From an uncultured bacterium (GTDB taxonomy: Bacteria; Bacillota_I; Bacilli_A; RFN20; CAG-826): a DNA stretch of 64,000 nt. The translations under genes were made by a program, and so were the position numbers. The DNA is taken from positions 1 through 64,000 of the forward strand of contig CASEKC010000003.1 in NCBI GenBank assembly GCA_949288485.1, written 5' to 3'. Each line of letters begins with the position of its first letter. Within the stretch, counting starts at the first letter, position 1. The notes under the pieces were generated by a model. That model was not told the origin of the DNA, did no database searches, and saw only the letters and a list, made by a program, of their open reading frames with translations. Below, one piece after another: positions 1 through 10,121 of this stretch.

Positions 1-42
1 TGCTATCATTGGTATTACAAACGAAGGACATAATTTAAATAT

Positions 43-75
43 AAAAAAGATGGTTTTATTTAACCACCTTTTTTT
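43..75 (+). terminator. Rho-independent terminator of an upstream gene
   Basis: An A-run plus TGGTT pairs with AACCA plus a T-run (one internal A/C mismatch) around a 6-nt loop, followed by seven T. It ends whatever gene lies off the left edge. The first 42 bases hold only a few codons in each frame, so that gene cannot be named. Confidence 0.75.
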
Positions 76-120
76 GCATTCACATTGTTAAATAACATTT
101 TTTAAATTTTGCGTTAAATT

Positions 121-149
121 TTGATTTCTTTTTATAGTTTTGGTATAAA
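121..149 (+). promoter_or_regulatory. Promoter of the ATP synthase operon
   Basis: TTGATT (121-126), 17-bp spacer, TATAAA (144-149). The start codon of the first gene lies only 8 nt after the -10 box and no Shine-Dalgarno fits in between. Transcription is therefore inferred to start at or within a few bases of the ATG, giving a leaderless operon mRNA. Confidence 0.7.
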
Positions 150-157
150 ATATTCGC

Positions 158-541
158 ATGGCGAAAACAAACAAAAGTGCCCAAATTTTATATGTTTCAA
201 TTTCTATAGCAATTATATTAATTTCTTTGATTTTTGGAATTATATTTAATTCGTATGAAGCTTGTGTTGTTTTAACCCTTGCTTCAATATTTTGTTATTT
301 TGCCTTATTAATTAATCTATATAGTATGAAGGATAAAGATTCAATGAGTTTATTTAGTGTCTTATCTATTTCCTTTATTAGGTTTATACTTATAGTGGTC
401 GGTTTGCTTCTTGCAGCAGTTTATATTTATTTTGTTAACAAGGATGATACCGAAAAATTTGAATATTTATACGTTTTATTAGGGTTAGTTCCGATATTTT
501 TATCAAATATAGTTTTCTTTTTGAGGAGTAAAAATGATTAA
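158..541 (+). CDS. atpI: AtpI-like membrane protein of the ATP synthase operon
   Basis: A small (127 aa) protein with four hydrophobic segments at about residues 10-30, 35-55, 67-92 and 103-122, the layout of AtpI/UncI proteins, which help c-ring assembly. It sits first in the operon and overlaps atpB by 8 nt, the usual atpI place. Sequence similarity to AtpI is weak and the assignment rests mostly on position and topology. The ATG follows the -10 box directly, so this start is predicted to be leaderless. Confidence 0.6.
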   Translation: MAKTNKSAQILYVSISIAIILISLIFGIIFNSYEACVVLTLASIFCYFALLINLYSMKDKDSMSLFSVLSISFIRFILIVVGLLLAAVYIYFVNKDDTEKFEYLYVLLGLVPIFLSNIVFFLRSKND

Positions 542-1346
542 TCTTGTTACATTAGCCATTACTCAAGAGCAAATAGATAGTATTATAGAACTTCATATTT
601 CTAATGAAGTTTTTTATTCTCTTATAGTCATGATTTGCTTAATCATTTTTTCGATAATTGTCGGCTTATTATTTAAAAAAGCAATGAAAGACCCTTTAAA
701 AACACCAAAAGGATTAACATTTATAATGTTTACCTTTGTTAATAGTTTAGAAAATTTTGTTGTTTCTATAATGGGTGAAAAAGGAAGAAAATTAACCGGT
801 TATTTTTTAGGACTAACAATGTATTTATTTTTAAGCTTTGCTTTCGGATTAACCGGTCTTTCTTCACCGTTTACATATATTGTTATGCCGCTATCGATTT
901 CTTCTGCGACTTTTTTATTAATTCATCTTACAGCCGCTAGAGAAAATAAGTGGGGTTATTTTAAAAGATATATTGATCCAATACCAATTTTGCTTCCAAT
1001 AAATTTATTAACAATGTGGGCCCCACTTTTATCATTGACTTTGCGTTTATTTGGGAATGCTTTAAGTGGATATTGCATTATGGCTTTAGTTTATGCAGCT
1101 TTAGAAGCATTATCTGCTGATATTTTTAGACCAATTTTTGGTCTAGTTGGAGCTAGCGGAATACAAGGGAGTGATATTATTTTAGCTCCTTTTATAACTC
1201 CAATCTTGCATGTTTATTTTGATTTATTCTCTTCTTTTATACAAACTTTAGTTTTCTCAATGTTAACAATGATTTTCATTGCTCAAGAGCAAAACGAAGA
1301 AGAGGATAATATTTTAGAAAATGTTCAATTAGAGGTCAGCAAATAG
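534..1346 (+). CDS. atpB: F1Fo ATP synthase subunit a
   Basis: Subunit a forms the half-channels through which ions reach the c-ring. The protein (270 aa) has five to six membrane helices, and the family signature LTLRLFGNALSG carries the essential arginine in the penultimate helix. The C-terminal tail is acidic (EQNEEEDN) and longer than usual. The start overlaps the end of the preceding gene by 8 nt and a GAGG lies 10 nt upstream, so translation is probably coupled. Confidence 0.93.
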   Translation: MINLVTLAITQEQIDSIIELHISNEVFYSLIVMICLIIFSIIVGLLFKKAMKDPLKTPKGLTFIMFTFVNSLENFVVSIMGEKGRKLTGYFLGLTMYLFLSFAFGLTGLSSPFTYIVMPLSISSATFLLIHLTAARENKWGYFKRYIDPIPILLPINLLTMWAPLLSLTLRLFGNALSGYCIMALVYAALEALSADIFRPIFGLVGASGIQGSDIILAPFITPILHVYFDLFSSFIQTLVFSMLTMIFIAQEQNEEEDNILENVQLEVSK

Positions 1347-1355
1347 GAGGTGTCT

Positions 1356-1631
1356 ATGAACTTTTTAGTTGATTTAATGCCTATGTTAACCGTTTTAGCC
1401 GAATTCACTGACAGAGGACTTGCATATATTGCAATTGGTATGTGTGGTCTTTCAATGATGGCTTCTGGTTTAGGCGAAGGTTATTTATGTTCTCAAGCTT
1501 TACTTGCTATGGGAAGAAATCCTGAAATGTATTCAAAATTAAGAACTGGTATGATTTTAGGATGCGCCTTAACTGAAACAACAGCTATTTATTGTTTGTT
1601 GCTTTCGATTTTCTTATTCTTCTTAGTCTAA
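1356..1631 (+). CDS. atpE: F1Fo ATP synthase subunit c
   Basis: Two-helix c-ring proteolipid, 91 aa, with an N-terminus some 15 residues longer than most. The polar loop reads GRNPE (53-57). The ion-binding carboxylate is E74 in ALTETTAIY; the following Thr-Thr resembles the Glu-Ser-Thr of sodium-binding c-rings. The helix-1 position that is Gln32 in the Ilyobacter sodium ring is E41 (GLGEGY), an unusual second carboxylate. ATG at 1356 is chosen over an in-frame GTG at 1350 because AGGAGG at 1345-1350 would overlap that GTG. Followed by atpF after 5 nt. Confidence 0.92.
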   Translation: MNFLVDLMPMLTVLAEFTDRGLAYIAIGMCGLSMMASGLGEGYLCSQALLAMGRNPEMYSKLRTGMILGCALTETTAIYCLLLSIFLFFLV

Positions 1632-1636
1632 TTAAA

Positions 1637-2227
1637 ATGAAAAAGATAAAAAAATTAACAAAAATATTTCCTTTATTTTTAATTTTATTTAGCGTTAGTA
1701 GTTGTAATATCAACGATTATTTAGATATTGGAGATGATATTGCAAGTAAAATTTTTCCTAACGTTTGGGATTTTCTTGTTCAATTTTCTGCTTTTGTTAT
1801 CATGGTAATTCTTATTACTGTTTTTGCTTATAAACCAATTAAAAAATTTATTAAGAAAAGACAGGAATTGCTTGATGAAGAAGTAAATGAAACAAAGAAA
1901 AGAAATGAAGAAGCTAAAGCCAATCTTTTAGTTTCACAAAAAGAGATTGCTTTTACACACGAAAAAGCTTCAAAAATTATTGAAAATGCTACAAAAGAAG
2001 GCAATGAAAGAAAACAAGAAATTATTCTTCAAGCTAATAAAGAAGCTGAAAATAAAATAAAAGAAGCTGATGAAATTATTAAAAAGAATCAAGCTGAAGC
2101 TAAAAATGAAATTAAAAACGATCTTTCAGACATTGCTATTGATTTGTCTAGCAAAATTTTAGAAAGAGAAGTAAATGAAGGTGACAATAAAAAATTAATT
2201 GATGATTTTGTTAATAAAATGAAGTAA
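1637..2227 (+). CDS. atpF: F1Fo ATP synthase subunit b, predicted lipoprotein
   Basis: Peripheral-stalk subunit b, 196 aa. A signal-peptide-like N-terminus (MKKIKKLTKIF...) ends in the lipobox VSSC (about residue 22). A membrane helix follows at about 43-63, then a long charged coiled coil rich in E, K and A to the C-terminus. Lipid-modified subunit b is known from Mycoplasma pneumoniae; here it is predicted from the lipobox only. The ATG at 1637 gives the signal peptide; a longer frame from 1592 would overlap atpE and hide it. Confidence 0.9.
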   Translation: MKKIKKLTKIFPLFLILFSVSSCNINDYLDIGDDIASKIFPNVWDFLVQFSAFVIMVILITVFAYKPIKKFIKKRQELLDEEVNETKKRNEEAKANLLVSQKEIAFTHEKASKIIENATKEGNERKQEIILQANKEAENKIKEADEIIKKNQAEAKNEIKNDLSDIAIDLSSKILEREVNEGDNKKLIDDFVNKMK

Positions 2228-2234
2228 TTGATCT

Positions 2235-2768
2235 ATGGATTCTAGTGTTTTTAATGTTTATGCTAATGCCCTTTTAGATTTATCGATTTCTAAAAATGAA
2301 GTTTTAGAAATGCGAAACGAAATAAAAGAGGTTAAAAAAATCATTAAAGAAAATAATGATTTTCTTTTAATGATGCATTTAAAAACAGTTAAAATTGAAG
2401 AAAAATATCAAATTATCGATAAAATTTTTAATTCTTGTTTATCAACTTTACGATCATTTTTCAAAGTTTTAATTAAGAATAATTTATCGTTTTATTTTTA
2501 TGATATTTTAAAAGAGAGTCTTTACCGTTTTGATGATTATTTAAATATCGAAGAAGGAACTTTATATATTTCTTCTCCTTTAAAAGAAGGAGAGATCGAT
2601 TTAATAAAAAATATTGTTTCTAAAAAAATAAATAAACAATTAGATATGGAAGTTTTAATTGATAAAAATTTAATTGGTGGTTTCAAAATTGTTTTAAGAA
2701 ACGATATTTTTGATTCATCCATTTTATCCAGAATTAATAATTTCAAAAAAGCACTTAAAAAGGAGTAA
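2235..2768 (+). CDS. atpH: F1Fo ATP synthase subunit delta
   Basis: Delta (OSCP) subunit joining the peripheral stalk to the alpha/beta hexamer, 177 aa, the usual length. The N-terminal helical part starts FNVYANALLDLS, matching the family's Y-A-x-A-L-x-x-x-A pattern. The C-terminal part ends GGFKIVLRNDIFDSSILSRINNF, the family's G-G-x-x-I-x-x-x-x-x-x-D-x-S pattern. It lies 7 nt after atpF and 3 nt before atpA, without a clear Shine-Dalgarno, so it is probably translationally coupled. Confidence 0.88.
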   Translation: MDSSVFNVYANALLDLSISKNEVLEMRNEIKEVKKIIKENNDFLLMMHLKTVKIEEKYQIIDKIFNSCLSTLRSFFKVLIKNNLSFYFYDILKESLYRFDDYLNIEEGTLYISSPLKEGEIDLIKNIVSKKINKQLDMEVLIDKNLIGGFKIVLRNDIFDSSILSRINNFKKALKKE

Positions 2769-2771
2769 ATT

Positions 2772-4284
2772 ATGGCAATTAATGTTGAAGAAATATCCTA
2801 TTTAATTAAAGAACAAATTAAAGGTTTTGAAAATGAAATTGAAGTTTCTAATGACGTCGGTACAATCGTTACTGTTGGTGATGGAATTGTTTTAATTTAC
2901 GGCCTTGAAAAAGGAATGCTTGGAGAATTACTTATTTTTAGTGACGGAAGTTATGGAATGATTATGAATTTAGAAGAGGAGTCGGTTTATGCAATTCTTT
3001 TAAATAATTCCAGCACCATAAAAGAGGGGGATAAAGTAAAAAGAACAGGAAAAGTTGTCGAAGCTCCTGTTGGAGATGCTCTTTTAGGAAGAGTTGTTAA
3101 TGGCTTAGGCCTACCTTTAGATGGTAAAGGAGAGATTAAATATAATGAAACTTTACCAATTGAACGTGTCGCCCCAGGTGTTATAAGTAGAGAAAGTGTT
3201 AATGAGCCTCTTCAAACCGGTATTTTAGCAATCGACTCCTTAATCCCAATTGGAAAAGGACAAAGAGAATTAATCATCGGTGATAGGCAAACTGGAAAAA
3301 CAGCAATTGCTATAGATACAATTATTAATCAAAAAGGTAAAGATGTTTATTGTATTTATGTTGCAATCGGTCAAAAAAATTCTACTGTTGCGTCTATTTA
3401 TGAAAAATTAAAGAATTCCGGAAGTATGGATTATACAGTTATTGTTAATGCTAGTGCTTCGGAAATTACCCCATTACAATGGTTGGCGCCTTTTAGTGGT
3501 GTTACAATGGCAGAAAAATGGTGTGAAGAAGGAAAAAATGTTTTAATTGTTTTTGATGATTTATCAAAACATGCAATTGCTTATAGAACATTATCATTGT
3601 TATTAAAAAGAAATCCTGGTAGAGAAGCTTACCCAGGTGATGTTTTCTATTTACATTCTCGTCTTTTAGAAAGATGTGTTAAATTAAATAAAAAAAGAGG
3701 TGGAGGATCAATAACCGCCCTTCCTATTATCGAAACATTAGCAGGAGATATTTCTGCATATATCCCTACGAATGTAATTTCTATTACTGATGGACAAATT
3801 TTCTTACAAACCAGCTTATTTAATAAAGGACAAAGACCAGCAATTGATGTTGGTTTATCTGTTTCACGTGTTGGTAGTAATGCTCAATTTAAAGCTGTAA
3901 AGAAGACTTCATCATCTTTAAAAATGGAAATTTCTCAATTCCATGAATTAGAAGCTTTCAATCAATTTGGTAGCGATATTGATATTGAAACTAAAAAGAT
4001 TTTAAAACATGGTGCTATACTTGAAGAAATTTTAAAACAAAACCAATATCTTTCTTTATCAACTAGCGAAGAAACTATTTATCTTTTTGCTGCCAAAAGC
4101 GGTTTACTCGATGATTTAGAGGTTGAAAAAGTTAAATCTTTCCTAACTTCTTTATATAAATATATTAAAGATTTCAATAAAGAAATTATTATTGAAATCG
4201 AAGAAAAACATGATTTATCTCAAGATAAATTTGATGAATTAAAAAATATTATTTTAAATTTTAAAAAGGAACTACTTTTGAATA

Positions 4285-4295
<11 letters not shown>
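2772..4295 (+). CDS. atpA: F1Fo ATP synthase subunit alpha
   Basis: Non-catalytic nucleotide-binding alpha subunit, 507 aa, full length. Walker [10 protein letters not shown] lies at about residue 171, followed by the [12 protein letters not shown]-type region (here [20 protein letters not shown]) and the alpha signature around [13 protein letters not shown]. The AAAGGAG preceding the ATG supports this start. The 3' end overlaps atpG by 11 nt. Confidence 0.97.
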
Positions 4296-6556
<2,261 letters not shown>

Positions 6557-6559
6557 AAA

Positions 6560-6967
6560 ATGGGAAAAATCAATCTTTATATACATTCAAAAGATGGCAA
6601 ATCTTTTACAAAAAATAATATTGATGAAGTCTATTTCACTTCTAAAAATGTAGGGGATATTGGCTTAATGAGTGGTTCAAATCCTTTTATTGGACTTCTT
6701 GATGTTTCTCACGTTTTTTTCAAAATAAATAATGAAAAAGTTTTTTTAGCAACAAGCGGTGGATTAATTGACTTCAATAATAATGAATGTTCCCTTTTAT
6801 TAGATACCTTTGAATTTGTCGATGAAATAGATGAAAATAGGGCATTTAATGAAAAAGAAAATGCTTTAAATATTATTAATAATAAGGATATTTATGATGA
6901 TAAAATTTTAAAATATGCCCAATTTTCATTAAAAAAAGCCATTAACAGAATTAAACTTATAAAGTAA
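6560..6967 (+). CDS. atpC: F1Fo ATP synthase subunit epsilon
   Basis: Epsilon subunit (135 aa), part of the central stalk and an inhibitor of ATP hydrolysis in many bacteria. It is the last gene of the operon, 3 nt after atpD. The N-terminal beta domain is recognisable (GDIGLMSGSNPFIGLL matches the family's G-x-x-G-x-L-x-x-H-x-P region with the His replaced), and a helical C-terminal hairpin follows. It is diverged, so the identification leans partly on position. No terminator follows and the next gene may be co-transcribed. Confidence 0.85.
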   Translation: MGKINLYIHSKDGKSFTKNNIDEVYFTSKNVGDIGLMSGSNPFIGLLDVSHVFFKINNEKVFLATSGGLIDFNNNECSLLLDTFEFVDEIDENRAFNEKENALNIINNKDIYDDKILKYAQFSLKKAINRIKLIK

Positions 6968-7002
6968 AATATTTTTGTAATATATATCTAGAGGTTTTTA
7001 GT

Positions 7003-8205
7003 ATGCGTAATTTTATCTTTGTTTCTCCACATTTTCCTGATTCTTATTGGAAATTTTGCATGGCTTTGAAAGATCACGGTTTTAATGTTTTAGGTATTGG
7101 TGATGCACCATATAATGAGATACCTGAACAATGTAAATATGCTTTAACTGAATATTATTTATGTTCTTTTATGGATGAATTTGAAAATGAGAAAAGAGCT
7201 GTTCAATATTTCAGAGATAAATATGGATCAATTGATTTTATTGAATCAAATAACGAATATTGGCTTAGAAAAGACGCTAAATTAAGGGACATTTTTGATG
7301 TAAAAACTTCATTCAGTGAAGAAGAAGTTGCTTACAGAATGAAAAAATCAAATCAAAAAGAATTTTATGAAAAAGCAGGTGTTAGATGCGCTAGATATAT
7401 CGTTAGTAAAAATTTAGATGAATTAAAAGCTTTTGCACAAGAAGTTAATTATCCAATTTTTGCAAAACCAAATGTTGGCGTGGGAGCTCAAGGAACTAAA
7501 AAAATTGACAATGAAATTGAATTAGAAGATTTTGTCCTCTCGCTTCCTAAAGATAGCGAATATATTTTCGAAGAATTTGTTAATGGAGATTTATTTTCAT
7601 TTGATGGAATTACAAATTCAAATGGGGATGTTGTTTTTGAAACTTCACATGCTTTTTTAGTTAATACTGCTGATGTTGTTAACAAAAATTTAGATGATAT
7701 GTACTGTTGCCTTCCTTTTGTTCCAGAAGATTTAAAGCCTATCGGGGAAAAATGCGTAAAAGCATTTGGCTTAAAAAGAAGATTTTTCCATTTTGAGTTC
7801 TTTAAATTAAGAGAAGATCATCCATATTTAGGAAAAAAAGGTACAATTGTTCCTTTAGAAGCTAATTTAAGAGTTGCTGGAGGATATACCCCTGATTTAA
7901 TTAACTTTGCTAACTCAATTGATGTATATAATTTATATGCCGATATCATGGCATATGATGAAAATAGACAAAAGATGGACTATGAAAAATTCTATGCTTG
8001 TTCATGTTCTAGAAGATATGACTTTAAATATGCCCATTCAAAAGATGAAATTTTAACAAAATATAAAAATAATATTTGCTATTTTGGTGATTTCCCAAGA
8101 GCTTTAAGAGACGATATGGGCGACAGCTTCTTTGTTGGAAAGTTTAAATCCATGGAAGAAGTACTTGAATTTGATAATTTTGTAAGACAAAAAGTTGAGG
8201 AATGA
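7003..8205 (+). CDS. ATP-grasp domain enzyme of unknown substrate
   Basis: A 400-aa protein related to carbamoyl-phosphate-synthase-like ATP-grasp ligases. The N-terminal pre-ATP-grasp domain (1-110) starts FIFVSPHFPDSYWKF. The ATP-grasp core has PIFAKPNVGVGAQGTKKI (about 149-166), an EEFVNGDLFSFDG segment, and a metal-binding PLEANLRVAGG near 285. Such enzymes join a carboxylate to an amine or thiol using ATP; the substrates cannot be told. GAGG precedes the ATG. It lies 35 nt after atpC and its TGA almost touches the ppa start, so it may be in one transcript with both. Confidence 0.7.
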   Translation: MRNFIFVSPHFPDSYWKFCMALKDHGFNVLGIGDAPYNEIPEQCKYALTEYYLCSFMDEFENEKRAVQYFRDKYGSIDFIESNNEYWLRKDAKLRDIFDVKTSFSEEEVAYRMKKSNQKEFYEKAGVRCARYIVSKNLDELKAFAQEVNYPIFAKPNVGVGAQGTKKIDNEIELEDFVLSLPKDSEYIFEEFVNGDLFSFDGITNSNGDVVFETSHAFLVNTADVVNKNLDDMYCCLPFVPEDLKPIGEKCVKAFGLKRRFFHFEFFKLREDHPYLGKKGTIVPLEANLRVAGGYTPDLINFANSIDVYNLYADIMAYDENRQKMDYEKFYACSCSRRYDFKYAHSKDEILTKYKNNICYFGDFPRALRDDMGDSFFVGKFKSMEEVLEFDNFVRQKVEE

Positions 8206-8206
8206 T

Positions 8207-8743
8207 ATGAACCCTACCGATAAAAGATTTTCTAAACTCAAATTTGATGAAGAAAAATTTCCTGTTTTGATTGAAATATCTAAAGGAATGAAAAATAAAT
8301 ATGAAATTGATAAAAAAACTGGATTATTAGTTTTAGATCGAATTTTATATACTTCAACACACTATCCACATAATTATGGTTATATTCCATTAACACTTTG
8401 TGATGATGGCGACGCTTTAGATTGTTTAGTAATTTCTAGTGAAGAAATTATTCCTTTTTCTTTTGTTATGTGTAAAGCGATTGGGGTTATAAATATGATT
8501 GATAGTGGGAAAGCTGATTATAAAATTTTAGCCGTACCTTTAAATGATCCTTTTTATAATAAAGTTGATGATTTAAACGATTTACCAGTTCATCTAGTTG
8601 ACGAAATTAAGCATTTCTTCTCAGTTTATAAATATTTAGAAAATAAAGAAACAGAAGTTAAAGATATAGGTGATAAAAAAATGGCGAAAGAAATTATTCG
8701 CCAATCGTTTGTAGATTTTAAAAAGAAGGAAGGAATTATTTAA
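8207..8743 (+). CDS. ppa: Inorganic pyrophosphatase, family I
   Basis: Soluble Mg-dependent pyrophosphatase that hydrolyses PPi from biosynthesis, 178 aa. The active-site motif reads DGDALDCLV (family D-G-D-P-L-D-x-L-V), preceded by HYPHNYGYIP; the lysine and tyrosine ligands are in place. ATG at 8207 is preferred over an upstream TTG because GAGGA lies 6 nt before it and it starts 1 nt after the preceding stop. Its end overlaps the convergent next gene by 8 nt with no terminator visible. Confidence 0.92.
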   Translation: MNPTDKRFSKLKFDEEKFPVLIEISKGMKNKYEIDKKTGLLVLDRILYTSTHYPHNYGYIPLTLCDDGDALDCLVISSEEIIPFSFVMCKAIGVINMIDSGKADYKILAVPLNDPFYNKVDDLNDLPVHLVDEIKHFFSVYKYLENKETEVKDIGDKKMAKEIIRQSFVDFKKKEGII

Positions 8744-9563
8744 AGTTTGCTTTTATTCTTTCAAGTTTTAGTTTAGCAATATCTAAAAAAACTTCTTCCT
8801 TCAAAGTGAAGAAATATGACATTGCCCAATAATAGAAGAGTAGATCTAAAAATGCGATAAATGTGTCTACTCTTTTTTTCTTTAAAGAATTATATTTATA
8901 GCCAAAATATTTCTTTAAAAAATATTCTTCTTGAGAAGCTGTTAAATTGTTTTCGCTAACAAAGGAAGCTAAATCAAAAAGAGGGTTATTCATTCCAGCA
9001 GTTTCCCAATCTATAATAAAAGAAGTGTTAAATCTAAATAACAGGTTACCTTTTACTAAATCGTTATGACAAAAAGTTAATTTCTCTTTTGGAAAAATTT
9101 TTTGAACGTTTTTAATAACGCTATCTTCATAAATATCGCTTATATAATATTTTTTATCGATTGTTTCCTTATAATTTTCTAATCTTTTAAACATTTGATA
9201 ACCATAAGGAACTTTGATATCACTTGTATGTAGTTTTTTTAGCATTTTAGCAACATTATTCATAACTTCCTCATTTATTTGAGTATATGTATGTGCGTTA
9301 TGAATATATTTTGTTATTTTAAATCCATTTATTTCATCAAGATAAAGAAGTTTTTCACTTATTTTTAACGGGGCAATCACTTCGTAATTATTTTTTTCAT
9401 GAGAATAATTAATCGCTTTTTCTTTATAATCTTTTGGTACTTTTAAAACATAGGCATCGTTAACTAAATAGTTAAGATTAGAAATGCCTCCTTCTAAAAA
9501 AGAAAAACTACGAACATCTTTTTTAGTTATTTCCTTAAATAAATTTTTTAAATCGATTGCCAT
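8736..9563 (-). CDS. Choline/ethanolamine kinase-like phosphotransferase (LicA type)
   Basis: A 275-aa APH-fold small-molecule kinase. The catalytic loop reads CHNDLVKGNLLF and the metal-binding motif IIDWETAGMNNPLFDLAS, as in LicA and choline kinases, which phosphorylate choline. No licB, licC or licD homologue lies nearby, so the true substrate could be choline, ethanolamine or another alcohol. The ATG sits 9 nt after a TATAAT with no Shine-Dalgarno, so translation is predicted to be leaderless. Divergent from trmL. Confidence 0.72.
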   Translation of the reverse strand: MAIDLKNLFKEITKKDVRSFSFLEGGISNLNYLVNDAYVLKVPKDYKEKAINYSHEKNNYEVIAPLKISEKLLYLDEINGFKITKYIHNAHTYTQINEEVMNNVAKMLKKLHTSDIKVPYGYQMFKRLENYKETIDKKYYISDIYEDSVIKNVQKIFPKEKLTFCHNDLVKGNLLFRFNTSFIIDWETAGMNNPLFDLASFVSENNLTASQEEYFLKKYFGYKYNSLKKKRVDTFIAFLDLLFYYWAMSYFFTLKEEVFLDIAKLKLERIKANFK

Positions 9564-9572
9564 ACAAAAAAT

Positions 9573-9602
9573 ATTATACTAAAAAATGGAGTTTGTGATA
9601 AT
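9573..9602. promoter_or_regulatory. Divergent pair of leaderless promoters
   Basis: Minus strand: TATAAT at 9578-9573, ATG 9 nt further on at 9563. Plus strand: extended -10 TGTGATAAT ending at 9602, ATG 9 nt further on at 9612. Neither start codon has a Shine-Dalgarno. The two -10 elements are only 18 bp apart, so RNA polymerase binding at one would interfere with the other. Confidence 0.6.
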
Positions 9603-9611
9603 ATCAATAAT

Positions 9612-10121
9612 ATGATTAAGATCGTTTTATATCAACCAGAGAAACCTGGAAATATTGGTAATATTTTAAGAACAGCTAACGCAACAGAAATAAAAGTAAT
9701 TATTATTGGTCCATTAAGCTTTACTCTTGATGATAAAGCTTTAAAAAGAGCTGGAATGGATTATATTCAGCTTACAAGTTTTGAAATTTATGATAATTAT
9801 GAAAGTTTTTTAAAAGATTATAAAGATAAAGAAATTTATTATGTTACAAGATATTCTTCAAAAACTTATTCATCTTTTGATTTTAGCGATGTAACTAAAG
9901 AATATATTTTTATGTTCGGAAGAGAATCTAGTGGAATTCCATATGAAATATTAAAAGAAAATTTGTCGCATTGTATGAGAATACCAATGGCTCCACAAGC
10001 TAGAAGTTTGAATTTATCAAATTCGGTAGCAATAGTTATTTATGAAGCATTAAGACAAGTAAATTTTTATAATTTATCTACAAAAGAAGTTATAAAAGGA
10101 GAGGATTTCTTAACTAAATAA
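9612..10121 (+). CDS. trmL: tRNA (cytidine(34)-2'-O)-methyltransferase
   Basis: SPOUT-family methyltransferase, 169 aa, that 2'-O-methylates the wobble base of leucine tRNAs. All three family motifs are visible: EKPGNIGNILRTANA near the N-terminus, FGRESSGIPYEIL at about 103, and IPMAPQARSLNLSNSVAIV at about 125, which form the knotted SAM site. The start is 9 nt after an extended -10 box, hence predicted leaderless. Its stop overlaps that of the convergent rqcH by 8 nt. Confidence 0.92.
   Translation: MIKIVLYQPEKPGNIGNILRTANATEIKVIIIGPLSFTLDDKALKRAGMDYIQLTSFEIYDNYESFLKDYKDKEIYYVTRYSSKTYSSFDFSDVTKEYIFMFGRESSGIPYEILKENLSHCMRIPMAPQARSLNLSNSVAIVIYEALRQVNFYNLSTKEVIKGEDFLTK

Noticed and set aside
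1-42. End of a gene running in from the left
   Set aside because: All three frames are only a dozen or so codons long before a stop or the terminator, and none shows a recognisable C-terminus.
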